Of a DNA stretch of 64,000 bases, positions 8,699 through 18,017 are shown in pieces; position 1 is the stretch's first letter; every line of letters begins with the position of its first letter. A program made the translations under genes and the position numbers. The DNA comes from Hyphomicrobiaceae bacterium (GTDB lineage: Bacteria; Pseudomonadota; Alphaproteobacteria; Rhizobiales; Hyphomicrobiaceae): NCBI GenBank assembly GCA_020442165.1, contig JAGRKV010000017.1:62001-126000 (forward strand), written 5' to 3'. A model generated the notes under the pieces. It worked only from the letters and a program-made list of their open reading frames with translations, searched no databases and was not told the origin of the DNA.

Positions 8699-8988
8699 GA
8701 TCGGGAAAGCGCCTCGCTCCGGGCTTTTGTCGATGGAAATTGATTTGGCCCGCTTATAGCGGATCGATTGGAGCGGGGAAAGCCGCTGCGGGGCTTGTCC
8801 AGAGCCGGCCCACACCTCAGGTCATCGGCGGTGTGGGACGGCGTAATGCCTTGACTTTGCGGATGATCCCGTGAAACCGAGGATTGCTCCGCAGGCGCTG
8901 TTTCATGACCTGCGACCAAGCGGCTGGGCGAGTTCCGACGCCATTTCCCGCCGCCACCCGCAATGGGTCTTCCACATTCGCTTCGGGC

Positions 8989-10185
8989 CTATGTTCGGCC
9001 AGGGCGCGGCGGCGGATGACCGAATGGCCTGAGCAGCCGTGCATAAGCCATGCGCGCGGGGATGCTGACGATCTGGCGTTCCGGCCACCGCAGCGCCGAC
9101 AGCTTGCCGCCGAAACAGCAGCCCGTATCGACGCACAGCGTATTGTTGACCCACGCGGCGTCAGCGACAGGGGTGTGCCCGTAGACGACGGCGGGTGCGC
9201 CACCATATTCGAGCGCCCAGTGATAGCGCAGTGGCAGGCCGTTGGCATCGCGCTCCCCGCTCGTATCGCCATACAGACAGAAGCGGCGCACGCGCGGCGT
9301 CGCGCGGCCAATCATCGGCGAAAGTATGCCCGCGTGCGCCACCGCGAGCGCGCCGCCATCCAGCCAGACATGACTCCAGAGAGGCTTGAACAAGGAACGA
9401 ACGCTGGCCATGAAGGCTTCGCTTGCGCCTTGCAGGTTCGCAAGCGTTGTCTCCAGACCGTGGGTGATGGCTACCTTGCCGCCTTCCAGCCAGCGCAGGA
9501 ACTTGATGTCGTGATTGCCGGGCACCAGCAGCGCCGTGCCTGCTCCCACCATCGACATGACGATTGCCAGGACATCGCGCGAACGCGGGCCACGATCGAC
9601 GAGATCGCCGACAAAAACGGCGCGGCGTCCCTCGGGCGCCGTGACGACGGCCTTTCGCTCGCCCCCACTGTCAGCCCACTCCACCCGATAGCCAAGCGCC
9701 GCCAGTAGTTCCTCCAATTCATCGCAACAGCCGTGCACGTCGCCGATAATATCGAATGGACCGTGTTCGTGGCGCAGGTCCGTCGGCATGCGCATGCGCT
9801 GGATGGTGACGTTGTCGAAATCGGCTGGGGCGATGTCGAAGACTTCACGATAGCCATCGGCCTTGAGACGCTCGGCGATATTGGGCTCGCCCAGGTGTGC
9901 GTCTGGCATGACGATGCCAAAGCGGCGGGCATAATTCTCGCGTGCGACAGATGCCAGCGCGACGCGGAGCTTGTGGGCTCCGGGCGGGGAGCCTGCCTCG
10001 ACAATGGCGGTCATCTTGCCGGCGACGACACGGGGCAACAGTGCGTCGAGCAGGCTCGCGGCCGGCTGAGCAGACATATCCAGGATTTCATCGGGTGCGA
10101 AATGCCGTTGGGCGAATGCGTGCGCCACCTCGGGGCTACGGCCATGCACGAGGACACAGGCAATTTCGGGAAGCTCGATCATCAT
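8989..10185 (-). CDS. Pnkp-type polynucleotide phosphatase with a degenerate kinase domain
   Basis: A 398-residue protein. Residues about 144-385 are a metallophosphoesterase: HGPFDIIGDVHGC (Asp 149, His 151), VFVGDLVDRGP (Asp 194, Asp 197), VPGNHD (223-226), THGLETT, CLYGDTSGE, VVYGHTPV and DTGCCFGGKLSALR. Segment by segment this matches the central 2',3'-phosphatase domain of bacterial Pnkp, the RNA-repair enzyme. The N-terminus (LPEIACVLVHGRS, then AFAQRHFAPDEIL) aligns with the Pnkp kinase, but the P-loop GxxGxGKS is replaced by HGRSPEVAH (14-22), so kinase activity is not expected. The protein stops before where the ligase domain would begin. No Hen1-like gene is adjacent. Two ATGs (10185, 10182) are possible; AAGG precedes them. 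Confidence 0.82.
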   Translation of the reverse strand: MMIELPEIACVLVHGRSPEVAHAFAQRHFAPDEILDMSAQPAASLLDALLPRVVAGKMTAIVEAGSPPGAHKLRVALASVARENYARRFGIVMPDAHLGEPNIAERLKADGYREVFDIAPADFDNVTIQRMRMPTDLRHEHGPFDIIGDVHGCCDELEELLAALGYRVEWADSGGERKAVVTAPEGRRAVFVGDLVDRGPRSRDVLAIVMSMVGAGTALLVPGNHDIKFLRWLEGGKVAITHGLETTLANLQGASEAFMASVRSLFKPLWSHVWLDGGALAVAHAGILSPMIGRATPRVRRFCLYGDTSGERDANGLPLRYHWALEYGGAPAVVYGHTPVADAAWVNNTLCVDTGCCFGGKLSALRWPERQIVSIPARMAYARLLRPFGHPPPRPGRT

Positions 10186-10310
10186 GGGCCTTGAGGGACG
10201 ACACCAGGATGCGTCTGTCAACTGCCTCGAACAGCGGCATATCGCATGCCCCATCACTGGGCCGGTATGCAGATTCAGCACCACCGCGGACTTTGAGTAA
10301 TTCAGGGGAC

Positions 10311-11675
10311 TCAACTGCGCAGGAAGGCCCGGTGGTCGGCCTTGGGCTGGGGCACATCGGACATGAAATCGGCAAGCTTTTCGAGCCCACGCGGCACCGG
10401 GCCGCCGTAGGCCCAATCCAACAGCTCGACAGTGTGAGCGATGGGGATTTCCATGCCGGCGGCGAGCTGTGTGATGCATCCGATATTACCAGCCGCCACG
10501 ACATCTGGTTTGACCGAGCGGATGTTCTTGACCTTGCGCGTGCGCAGTTCCTTCGCCAGCTCGGGCTGCATGATGTTGTAGGTGCCGGCCGAGCCGCAAC
10601 AGATATGCCCTTCAGGTGGGGAGACGACGGTGAAGCCGGCATTGGTCAATAGCGCCTTGGGCTCTTCGGTGATGCCCTGCCCGTGCTGCATCGAGCAGGC
10701 GGAGTGATAGGCGACGCGCAGGCTCGACCAGCGCACCGGGGGACCAAGATCATATTCCGACAAGAATTCAGTGATGTCCTTGGTCAGGCGTGAGACTTCC
10801 GCCGCGCGCTCGGCATAATCCTTGTCGTGACGCAGCATGTAGCCATAATCCTTGACGGTGGTGCCGCATCCGGAAGCATTGATGATGATGGCGTCGATCG
10901 GCCCCTTGGTCTTTTCCTTCATCCAGGCATCGACGTTGCGGCGGACTTGCTCGAGCGCCTGCTGTTCCTCGCCCATGTGGTGGACGAGCGCGCCACAACA
11001 ACCTGCTCCATTCGCCACCACGACGTCGACGCCTCGACGAGCGAGCAGGCGGATGGTGGCATCATTGATTTCAGGACGCAGCACGGGCTGGGCACATCCG
11101 GCGAGCATGACGACCCGGGCGCGGCGCTCGGCTGAGGTGCGCGCTTCGCCGGGGCCTTCGTACTTGGGCAGCGCCGGCAGTCTCGCCGGCGCCAGCTCCA
11201 TCATCGCGGCCATCTCCTTCAAGCCCAGCGCGCGCATCAGCGGGATGAACGGCCGGCCAAGAGGCGCGGCTTTCAAGGCCATGCGGAATTTTTCCGGATA
11301 GGGCACCACCGCGGCCAGCAGGCGGCGCATAAAGCGGTCCTTCAGGCTGCGCGTGCCAGTCTCGTTGATATGGACCCGCGCAAGATCGACCAGATGCATA
11401 TAATCGACGCCGCCGGGGCACGTCGTCATGCAGGACAGGCAGGACAGGCAACGGTCGATGTGATGCTGAACCTCGGGGCTCGCATCGCGACCGCGCTCGA
11501 ACATGTCCTTCATGAGATAGATGCGCCCGCGCGGGCTGTCGCGCTCGTCGCCGACGACGACATAGGTGGAGCATACCGCGGTGCATAGTCCGCAATGCAC
11601 GCAGCGCCGCAGGATCCGGTCGGCCTCGGCGGTGCGTGGGTCTTTGAGCTGTTCGGGCGTAAAGTTCGTCTGCAT
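10311..11675 (-). CDS. glcF: Glycolate oxidase iron-sulfur subunit GlcF
   Basis: A 454-residue subunit of the membrane-associated glycolate oxidase (glycolate to glyoxylate). Two 4Fe-4S motifs are near the N-terminus (CVHCGLC starting at residue 25; CLSCLSCMTTCP), and two CCG domains follow (GCCGALVHH and CCGSAGTYN). It is the last gene of glcD-glcE-glcF on the minus strand; the gap to glcE is 21 bases. It passes electrons from the GlcD/GlcE flavins to the respiratory chain. Confidence 0.95.
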   Translation of the reverse strand: MQTNFTPEQLKDPRTAEADRILRRCVHCGLCTAVCSTYVVVGDERDSPRGRIYLMKDMFERGRDASPEVQHHIDRCLSCLSCMTTCPGGVDYMHLVDLARVHINETGTRSLKDRFMRRLLAAVVPYPEKFRMALKAAPLGRPFIPLMRALGLKEMAAMMELAPARLPALPKYEGPGEARTSAERRARVVMLAGCAQPVLRPEINDATIRLLARRGVDVVVANGAGCCGALVHHMGEEQQALEQVRRNVDAWMKEKTKGPIDAIIINASGCGTTVKDYGYMLRHDKDYAERAAEVSRLTKDITEFLSEYDLGPPVRWSSLRVAYHSACSMQHGQGITEEPKALLTNAGFTVVSPPEGHICCGSAGTYNIMQPELAKELRTRKVKNIRSVKPDVVAAGNIGCITQLAAGMEIPIAHTVELLDWAYGGPVPRGLEKLADFMSDVPQPKADHRAFLRS

Positions 11676-11696
11676 GTGCTGCGGTATCCGTTGTCC

Positions 11697-12917
11697 TCAA
11701 ATGCCTGCGTACATGCGGCCGGGGTTGAGGATCCCCTGGGGATCGAAGGCAGTTTTGATGTCGCGCGTGATACGGTCGAGCACAGGGGTTTGCGGCTGGA
11801 AGACCTCGACGGCACCCCGGATGGCCCGATCGGCGCGGATCAGAGTCGCGTGACCACCATGAACGGCAACCGCGCGACGGATGTCACTTGCGCCCGCATC
11901 CGCCGTTGCCGGCACTTCCAGCCAGATCAGGCCACCCGACCAGTCGTAGTAGGCTTCCGCCGTCATGTGCTTGCGGATCGCGGCGACGAGCTTGGCGCCA
12001 TTGACCGGCGATGTCGATATGCGCCACAGGGCGCTCTCCTTGTCGCACACCACGGACAGCCGGCGCAGGTCGCTCCAGAACTTCAGCGTCGATTCGTAGT
12101 CGAGTTCGATCGGCTCGCCATAGACCTTGAGCAGGGTGCGCAGTGCATCCTTGCGGTAGAGCACCGACTTGACGAAATTTTCGATGCGGATCGCGGTCAA
12201 TCCGGAGCCGATCGAAGCCAGCGTGCCCACTTCAACACGCTGCGTCAGCCCCTCTGACAGGTGTGCGGCTGCCGACACCTCGAATGGCGTTCCCATGGCT
12301 GCGCACATCAGCTCGGCGGCGAGATCGTCCGTCAATCCACGGTAGATAAGCGTTGCGGCGGCCTCCGGCCAGGGCAGCACCTTGAAGGTGACTTCCGTCA
12401 AGATGCCGAGCGTGCCCCAGCTGCCAGACAGGCCGCGCGCCAGATCGTAGCCCGTCACGTTCTTCATGACGCGGCCACCGGACTTGAACATTTCCGCGCG
12501 GCCGCTGACGCCCTTGATACCGATAAGATGATCGCGCGCCGCGCCGGTCACAACGCGGCGCGGTCCGGACAGGTTGGACGCAAATACGCCGCCAATTGTC
12601 TGCTGACCAACGCGGCCGCCCGTTGCGGGTCCGAGGTCTATCGGCTCGAAGGCCAGCATCTGCCCGCGCGCAGCAAGCTCGGCCTCGATCAGCGACAGCG
12701 GCGTGCCGGTCTGGGCCGACATCACCAACTCGGTCGGTTCATAGAGCGTGATGGTCCGCATCGATTGGGTGGAGACGGTGGCCGCTGTCTGCATCGGCCG
12801 GCCGACATTGCTCTTGGTGCCATTGCCGACGACCTCGACTGGCTGATTGCGAGCTGCAAAGTTCTGGACCATGCTTGCCAGCTCCCAGTCGGTTGCCGGC
12901 CTCAGCGCCTCCTTCAT
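11697..12917 (-). CDS. glcE: Glycolate oxidase FAD-binding subunit GlcE
   Basis: A 406-residue protein with the PCMH-type FAD-binding fold: VEVVGNGTKSNVGRP, then TGTPLSLIEAELAARGQML and TIGGVFASNLSGPRR. It resembles the N-terminal half of GlcD but has a divergent C-terminal half, as GlcE does. It is required for glycolate oxidase activity together with GlcD and GlcF. It lies between glcD and glcF with 21-base gaps on each side, which implies one transcript. Confidence 0.94.
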   Translation of the reverse strand: MKEALRPATDWELASMVQNFAARNQPVEVVGNGTKSNVGRPMQTAATVSTQSMRTITLYEPTELVMSAQTGTPLSLIEAELAARGQMLAFEPIDLGPATGGRVGQQTIGGVFASNLSGPRRVVTGAARDHLIGIKGVSGRAEMFKSGGRVMKNVTGYDLARGLSGSWGTLGILTEVTFKVLPWPEAAATLIYRGLTDDLAAELMCAAMGTPFEVSAAAHLSEGLTQRVEVGTLASIGSGLTAIRIENFVKSVLYRKDALRTLLKVYGEPIELDYESTLKFWSDLRRLSVVCDKESALWRISTSPVNGAKLVAAIRKHMTAEAYYDWSGGLIWLEVPATADAGASDIRRAVAVHGGHATLIRADRAIRGAVEVFQPQTPVLDRITRDIKTAFDPQGILNPGRMYAGI

Positions 12918-12938
12918 GGGCGGACTTTACCTTTCTCG

Positions 12939-14387
12939 TCACTCTGCTGCGGCCGCGGGCTCGCGCCCGTCGAGCGGAAATACCTTGGCCGGGTTGAGTA
13001 GCCAACCAGGATCGAACGCCGTCTTGATACGCATCTGCAGGGCCAAATCGGCATCGGAAAACTGCACGCGCATCAGATCGCGCTTCTCGATACCGACGCC
13101 ATGCTCGCCAGTGAGACAGCCACCGACATCGACGCACAATTTCAGAATCTCGGCGCCAGCCAGTTCAGCCCGCTCGGATTGTTCGGGATCGTTGGCTTCG
13201 TACAGAATCAACGGATGCAGGTTGCCGTCGCCCGCGTGGAAGATATTGGCAACCTTGAGCCGGTGGCGGGCGCAAATCTCGGAGATCGACGTCAGCACTT
13301 CAGGCAAACGGCTCAACGGTATGGTGCCGTCCATGCAGTAGTAGTCGGAGATCCGGCCGATTGCGCCGAAAGCAGATTTGCGGCCCTTCCAAATCTTGGC
13401 GCTCTGCACGGGGCCGTCGGAAATGATGATCTTCCGTGGTTCGAATGGCTTGGCCATCTCGCTGATCTGGGTGAGGAGATCCTGGATTTCCTCCTCGGAG
13501 CCTTCAACCTCGACGATCAGCAGCGCGCCGACATCGAGCGGGTAGCCAGCCTTGGCGAAGCTTTCGCAGACCTCGATGGCGGGCTTATCCATGAATTCGA
13601 TGGCGACGGGGATGATGCCTGAGCCAATGATGGCGGAGACGCAGCGGCCGGCATCCTCGCTGTTGGAAAAGCCGATCAGCATGGGGCGCGCACCCTCGGC
13701 CGCATGGATGATACGGACGGTCGCCTCGGTGATGATTCCGAACTGGCCCTCCGATCCGACGATGAGACCCAAAAGGTCGTAGCCCTCGGCGTCGAGATGC
13801 GCGCCGCCGACCTCGATCACCTCGCCAGAGATCAAGACCATCTTGACGCCCATGACGTTGTTGGTCGTGACACCGTATTTGAGGCAATGGGCGCCGCCTG
13901 AGTTCATGGCGAGATTTCCCGCCAGAGTGCAGGCAAGCTGACTCGAAGGGTCGGGCGCATAGAAGTAGCCCGACTTACCGACAGCCTCGGAGATCGCCAG
14001 GTTGGTGATACCCGTTTGGACGCGCGCCGTGCGTGCGCTGTAGTCTATTTCGAGCACACGATTCATCTTGGATATGCAGACGACGACGGCGTCCTCGGCT
14101 GGGAGCGCACCACCGCATAGCGACGTACCAGCTCCACGCGGGACGACCTTGATGCCGGCCTCGCCGCAATATCGCAGGATTGCCGCCACCTGCTCGGTGG
14201 ACGTCGGCAGCACGACGGCCAGAGGCATGCGGCGGTAGGCCGTCAATGCGTCGGTCTCGTAGGCCCGGCGGCCGTCTTCATCGGCAATCACCTGATCGGC
14301 GCCGATGAGGCGCCCCAGGTCCGCAATGATCTGATCGCGCCGAGCGATGATCCTGCGGTCTGGGTCTGGCAATGCAATGTGCGACAT
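12939..14387 (-). CDS. glcD: Glycolate oxidase FAD-linked subunit GlcD
   Basis: A 482-residue flavoprotein, the catalytic subunit of glycolate oxidase. The FAD-binding segment is VVPRGAGTSLCGGALP; AGNLAMNSGGAHCLKYG follows, and the FAD-linked oxidase C-terminal domain includes HAGDGNLHPLIL and TGEHGVGIEKR. I chose ATG 14387 (MSHIALPDP) because AAGGAG lies 8 bases upstream; the frame is open to 14471, but that part is not conserved. It is the first gene of glcDEF and is divergent from a LysR regulator, the likely controller. Confidence 0.95.
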   Translation of the reverse strand: MSHIALPDPDRRIIARRDQIIADLGRLIGADQVIADEDGRRAYETDALTAYRRMPLAVVLPTSTEQVAAILRYCGEAGIKVVPRGAGTSLCGGALPAEDAVVVCISKMNRVLEIDYSARTARVQTGITNLAISEAVGKSGYFYAPDPSSQLACTLAGNLAMNSGGAHCLKYGVTTNNVMGVKMVLISGEVIEVGGAHLDAEGYDLLGLIVGSEGQFGIITEATVRIIHAAEGARPMLIGFSNSEDAGRCVSAIIGSGIIPVAIEFMDKPAIEVCESFAKAGYPLDVGALLIVEVEGSEEEIQDLLTQISEMAKPFEPRKIIISDGPVQSAKIWKGRKSAFGAIGRISDYYCMDGTIPLSRLPEVLTSISEICARHRLKVANIFHAGDGNLHPLILYEANDPEQSERAELAGAEILKLCVDVGGCLTGEHGVGIEKRDLMRVQFSDADLALQMRIKTAFDPGWLLNPAKVFPLDGREPAAAAE

Positions 14388-15032
14388 GGATCCCACTCCT
14401 TCCGGATCGTTTCCCGGCGCGTCTGGTTGGGCACACTGGGACGTGGAGCGCAATAGGTGCGCTGGCGGCAATCACAGGCTCGCTGTTTGGCCAACATCGT
14501 CAAGCCGGTCGTGAGCGCGCGCTGGATTGCATCACCTAGCGTTTGATTGGAATAGCACGAGACCTCATGGCAGGGCCATCGCATCGCTTACCGCGCGTGC
14601 AAAACACAGGACCACACGCGCATTGTTGTCGGCACATGCAAATGTTGAGGCACCAGACCCAGAAGGAACGGTCCGCTCCTGCCGGAAACAGGGCCAGGCT
14701 AGTCTGAGCGTTCAAGCTTATCGCGACAGCGGAACCCCAACCGGACACATCGTTTCGACCGGCAGAGCATGAGGCCGAACCGCGCGGTGCTGGTTCCTGC
14801 AGATCTTGCAAACAGCCTGCATCAGGAAAATCCGATAGCTGTAATAATGTCCCGCCGACGCAGGAGAGCGCAGGCAGGTCGGCGCGTCAGATGATTATCA
14901 ATGATTCCGAACAGATCATATTCTATTTATCTCTTTCGCTGACACACCATCGTCGATAGAGAGGTGAATATGACTGCAACGAACGGGCGCCTCGCAACCG
15001 GTGCGCCAAACGATAGAACGGGAGGCGCCACC
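14388..15032. other. Divergent intergenic region, glcD to lysR
   Basis: About 645 bases between glcD and the LysR gene. No coding frame is convincing. The 70 bases nearest the regulator (14890-14945) are AT-rich (ATTATCAATGATTCC, then ATATTCTATTTATC) and are the obvious place for a promoter and a LysR operator, although I see no clean T-N11-A palindrome that I would commit to. Confidence 0.45.
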
Positions 15033-16058
15033 ATGACTGCCATCAGCGATCTCGACATCTTCGCCCGTGTTGCACGCACCGCGAACATGTCGGCCGCCGG
15101 CCGCGAGATGGGCCTTTCCCCGGCCGTGGTTTCGAAGCGTATCAGCCTACTCGAGGACCGGCTGGGCGCGCGCCTCTTCCAGCGCACGACACGTCACCTG
15201 ACGTTGACTGAGACGGGCGAGGGCTACTTCAAGCGCGTCGTCGACATCCTGAGCCTGATCGAGGAGGCGGAAGATTTCGTCTCACGGCGGAATACCCGGC
15301 CTCGCGGCGTGCTGAAGGTGACGGCGCCCACAGCCTTCAGTCGCCTGCACATCGCCCCCCACCTGCCGGCCTTTCTTGCGCGCTACCCCGAAATTGAAAT
15401 CGACATGCACCTGACCGACAATTTCGTGGACATCATTCGCGATGGCTTCGATGTCGCCATTCGCATCGGTGAACTGCGCGATTCCACTCTCGTTGCCCGG
15501 AAACTCGCGCCCGACCATCGCGTGCTGTGCGCGGCCCCCCGCTATCTTGCCGAAGCCGGCGAGCCCAAGACGCTATCCGACCTCGAAAGCCACAACTGCC
15601 TGCTTGCCGGTGCCCAGGACGTCTGGCGCCTCGAAGGCCCGGAAGGTCAGCTGCAAACCCGTGTTAGAGGCAATCTCAGATCCAACTCTGGCGAATTCGT
15701 GCGTGAGGCGCTGCTGGCTGGCGTCGGGATCGCGTTGCGTTCGACATGGGATATCGGGGCAGAACTCGAGTCAGGTGCGTTGCAGGTCGTGCTGCCCGCG
15801 TATCGGGGCTCTTCCGCCGTCGACATCTTCGCCGTTTATCCCTGCCGCGAATTCATGCCCAACAAGGTGAACGTCTTCATCGAGTTCCTGAACGAGGTCT
15901 ATGCCGCCCACCCGCCAGCAACCGAGCGCAATGGCGCCCAGCACAAAGTCGATGTGCCCGTAATGGCGACCAGCAGCGAGAATAACGGCACCAAGGCACC
16001 ACCCAGCAGGAAGGCGGCCGGTAACAAAGCCCGCAAGAATCAGGCGCAGTTGGGCTAA
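15033..16058 (+). CDS. LysR-family transcriptional regulator
   Basis: A 341-residue LysR-type regulator. The winged helix-turn-helix (DLDIFARVARTANMSAAG, PAVVSKRISLLEDRLGARLF) is followed by a periplasmic-binding-protein-like effector domain (GVLKVTAPTAFSRLHIAPHLP; GFDVAIRIGEL). I chose ATG 15033 because GGGAGG lies 7 bases upstream and LysR proteins start this close to the helix-turn-helix; a GTG at 14964 and an ATG at 14970 are alternatives with their own GAGAGG. The last 40 residues are a low-complexity Lys/Ala/Asn tail. Its place opposite glcDEF and before the cytochrome and lut genes suggests that it controls hydroxyacid oxidation. The effector is unknown. Confidence 0.88.
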   Translation: MTAISDLDIFARVARTANMSAAGREMGLSPAVVSKRISLLEDRLGARLFQRTTRHLTLTETGEGYFKRVVDILSLIEEAEDFVSRRNTRPRGVLKVTAPTAFSRLHIAPHLPAFLARYPEIEIDMHLTDNFVDIIRDGFDVAIRIGELRDSTLVARKLAPDHRVLCAAPRYLAEAGEPKTLSDLESHNCLLAGAQDVWRLEGPEGQLQTRVRGNLRSNSGEFVREALLAGVGIALRSTWDIGAELESGALQVVLPAYRGSSAVDIFAVYPCREFMPNKVNVFIEFLNEVYAAHPPATERNGAQHKVDVPVMATSSENNGTKAPPSRKAAGNKARKNQAQLG

Positions 16059-16103
16059 GGTCGATTGCCAAGCGCGCCCAAACTCTTATCATTCGCGTAA
16101 TGG

Positions 16104-16135
16104 TGCCGGCCCGACCAATGTCCGGCCGGCATTTT
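16104..16135 (+). terminator. Terminator after lysR
   Basis: An 8-bp perfect stem, TGCCGGCC (16104-16111) with GGCCGGCA (16124-16131), is followed by TTTT. It lies 46 bases after the LysR stop. Confidence 0.6.
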
Positions 16136-16202
16136 GGTTCGAACCCAGCGGAATGATGTGGCGCATGCTGCCGTCCGCACCCCACCTGGAGCTGATCTTT
16201 CC

Positions 16203-16589
16203 ATGACGAGCCTTTTCGTGCGCCTGACGGCGGTTGCCCTGGTTGTGGCAGGTGGCGCCGGCGCGGCCAGTGCCCAGGACGCGGCCAGCGGAGCGAACGT
16301 CTTCAAGAAATGCCGCGCCTGTCACGATGCGGGACCTAATGCACGAAACAAGGTCGGCCCGCACCTCAATGGGATCTACGGGCGGGCCGCTGCCGCGGTT
16401 GGCGATTTCAACTATTCCGATGCGCTCAAGGAAGCCGGGGCAAAAAAGCTCGTCTGGGACGATGAAACGCTCAACGGCTACCTGGAGTCGCCGACGACAT
16501 ATCTGCCCAAGAACAAGATGGCGTTTGCGGGCATCAAGGACGAGAAGCAACGTGCAGACCTCGTCGCCTATCTCAAGACCTTCAAATAG
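16203..16589 (+). CDS. Periplasmic class I cytochrome c (c2-like)
   Basis: A 128-residue precursor with a cleavable signal peptide (residues 1-24, ending AASA) and a single heme site CRACH (37-41). The likely axial methionine is Met 106 in PKNKMAFAG. GPHLNGIYGR and YLESPTTYLP are typical of cytochrome c2/c550 of alphaproteobacteria, which carry electrons in the periplasm. The ATG at 16203 is chosen because the signal peptide starts there. Its position between the glc regulator and the lut genes suggests that it could accept electrons from glycolate or lactate oxidation; that link is inference. Confidence 0.9.
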   Translation: MTSLFVRLTAVALVVAGGAGAASAQDAASGANVFKKCRACHDAGPNARNKVGPHLNGIYGRAAAAVGDFNYSDALKEAGAKKLVWDDETLNGYLESPTTYLPKNKMAFAGIKDEKQRADLVAYLKTFK

Positions 16590-16731
16590 CACCACCCATC
16601 CGCGCGAATAGAGTGGTGTGCAGTGCAGCGTGGCCTTGGGCGAGCAACACGCTATGCTCGCCTTGCGCTATCGCGACCCTCACATGAATTGACGGGCGCT
16701 TCGCTCCAGATCCGCTTGAGAGAACGATCCC

Positions 16732-17574
16732 ATGTCGAGCCCACGCCCCCAGCGCCGCCCCTTGGTCGGCCTGTTCGTAACGTGCCTTGTGGATGTCATG
16801 CGGCCGTCGGTCGGCTTCGCCGCTGCAAAGCTCATAGAGGCGGCCGGCTGCGATCTGTGGGTGCCAACCGGACAGACCTGTTGCGGGCAGCCAGCGTATA
16901 ATTCGGGCGACAAGGCGGACGCGCGGGCCTTGGCCCGGCAAACGATCACAGCGTTCGCGGGTTGCGACTACGTGGTGGCGCCGTCAGGCTCATGCGCGGG
17001 CATGCTGAAATCCCACTACCCCCGGCTTTTCACGGATGACCCGAAGATGCTGGCCCAGGCCGAAGCCTTCGCGGGCCGGGTCCATGAACTCATCTCGTTC
17101 CTTGTCGACATCAGGGGCATGACGGCGATCGATCCCTCGCTGCAGCCCGACCCGCCCGGCCGCGTCACCTACCACGACAGCTGCTCAGGATTGCGGGAAC
17201 TCGGCATCAAGGCGCAACCGCGTCAACTGTTGACCTCGATCAAGGGGCTGACACTCGTCGAGATGCCAGACTCGGAGATCTGCTGCGGCTTTGGGGGAAC
17301 ATTCTCGGTGAAGTTTCCCGACATTTCGAACGCCATGGTGGAAAAGAAGACCGACAACATCGCCGCGGCCAAGCCCGCGCTGCTGCTGGCCGGAGATCTG
17401 GGGTGCCTCTTGAATATGGCGGGAAAGCTTCAACGCCAGGGCCGGGCAATCGAAGCGCGGCATGTGGCCGAGGTCCTGGCGGGAGACCTGTCTGAACCGG
17501 CCATCGGTGCCATCGATGCACCGGCGGCAGAAACCAGGGCCGCAAGGGAAGACAGCGAAGGCCCGACGCGCTAA
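16732..17574 (+). CDS. lutA: LutA-like (Fe-S)-binding lactate utilisation protein
   Basis: A 280-residue protein with two CCG (heterodisulfide reductase-type) domains: TCCGQPAYNSGD near residue 45 and ICCGFGGTFSVKFP near residue 185, plus GSCAGML and YHDSCSGLRELG. This is the LutA/YkgE pattern of the LutABC iron-sulfur L-lactate dehydrogenase. The C-terminus has about 30 extra Ala/Glu-rich residues. In most genomes lutA, lutB and lutC are contiguous; here two small genes (DUF465, DUF6653) lie between lutA and lutB, all on one strand. Confidence 0.9.
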   Translation: MSSPRPQRRPLVGLFVTCLVDVMRPSVGFAAAKLIEAAGCDLWVPTGQTCCGQPAYNSGDKADARALARQTITAFAGCDYVVAPSGSCAGMLKSHYPRLFTDDPKMLAQAEAFAGRVHELISFLVDIRGMTAIDPSLQPDPPGRVTYHDSCSGLRELGIKAQPRQLLTSIKGLTLVEMPDSEICCGFGGTFSVKFPDISNAMVEKKTDNIAAAKPALLLAGDLGCLLNMAGKLQRQGRAIEARHVAEVLAGDLSEPAIGAIDAPAAETRAAREDSEGPTR

Positions 17575-17651
17575 CACCGGGCGGAGCCGCACTGCTGGCG
17601 GGCCATCAGAACAAGCGATGACAACAGAGGACGACAAGGAGTTACGGAAGT

Positions 17652-17888
17652 ATGTCCCACGTACCCCACGAAATTCCGGAAGAATTTCCCGAATACAAGG
17701 ACAAGATTCACGACAAGAAGATGAACGATGCGCACTTCGCACGTCTGTTTGACGAATACCATGAACTCAACCGCGAAGTTCACAGGATCGAAGCCGCCGG
17801 CATCAATACATCGGACGACGAATTCGAGAACCTGAAGCTCGCGCGTCTTCGTCTCAAGGACCAAATCTATCATATGCTCCACGAGTGA
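17652..17888 (+). CDS. DUF465 (YdcH-type) small protein
   Basis: A 78-residue, charged, helical protein. FPEYKDKIHDKKMNDAHFAR followed by YHELNREVHRIE and LARLRLKDQIYHML is the DUF465 pattern. The function of the family is not known. AAGGAG lies about 10 bases before the ATG. It sits inside the interrupted lut cluster, but DUF465 genes occur in many contexts, so no role in lactate use should be read from this. Confidence 0.9.
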   Translation: MSHVPHEIPEEFPEYKDKIHDKKMNDAHFARLFDEYHELNREVHRIEAAGINTSDDEFENLKLARLRLKDQIYHMLHE

Positions 17889-18017
17889 TGACGGCGAAGC
17901 ATCGGCCTCATGAGGGCCGGCCCGGCACGCGGCCACGGCAGACTTCAGCCGTGGCCGTTCTCGTTTGACATCCGACTTGTTTGGCATCTGGCTGGCGGGA
18001 CGATGTAGAGTAGGGGC

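Noticed and set aside
8809..8837. An inverted repeat (CCCACACC/GGTGTGGG) as a terminator
   Set aside because: The loop is 13 bases and there is no T tract on either strand.
14388..15032. Short open frames between glcD and lysR as genes
   Set aside because: They lack ribosome sites and coding-like composition.
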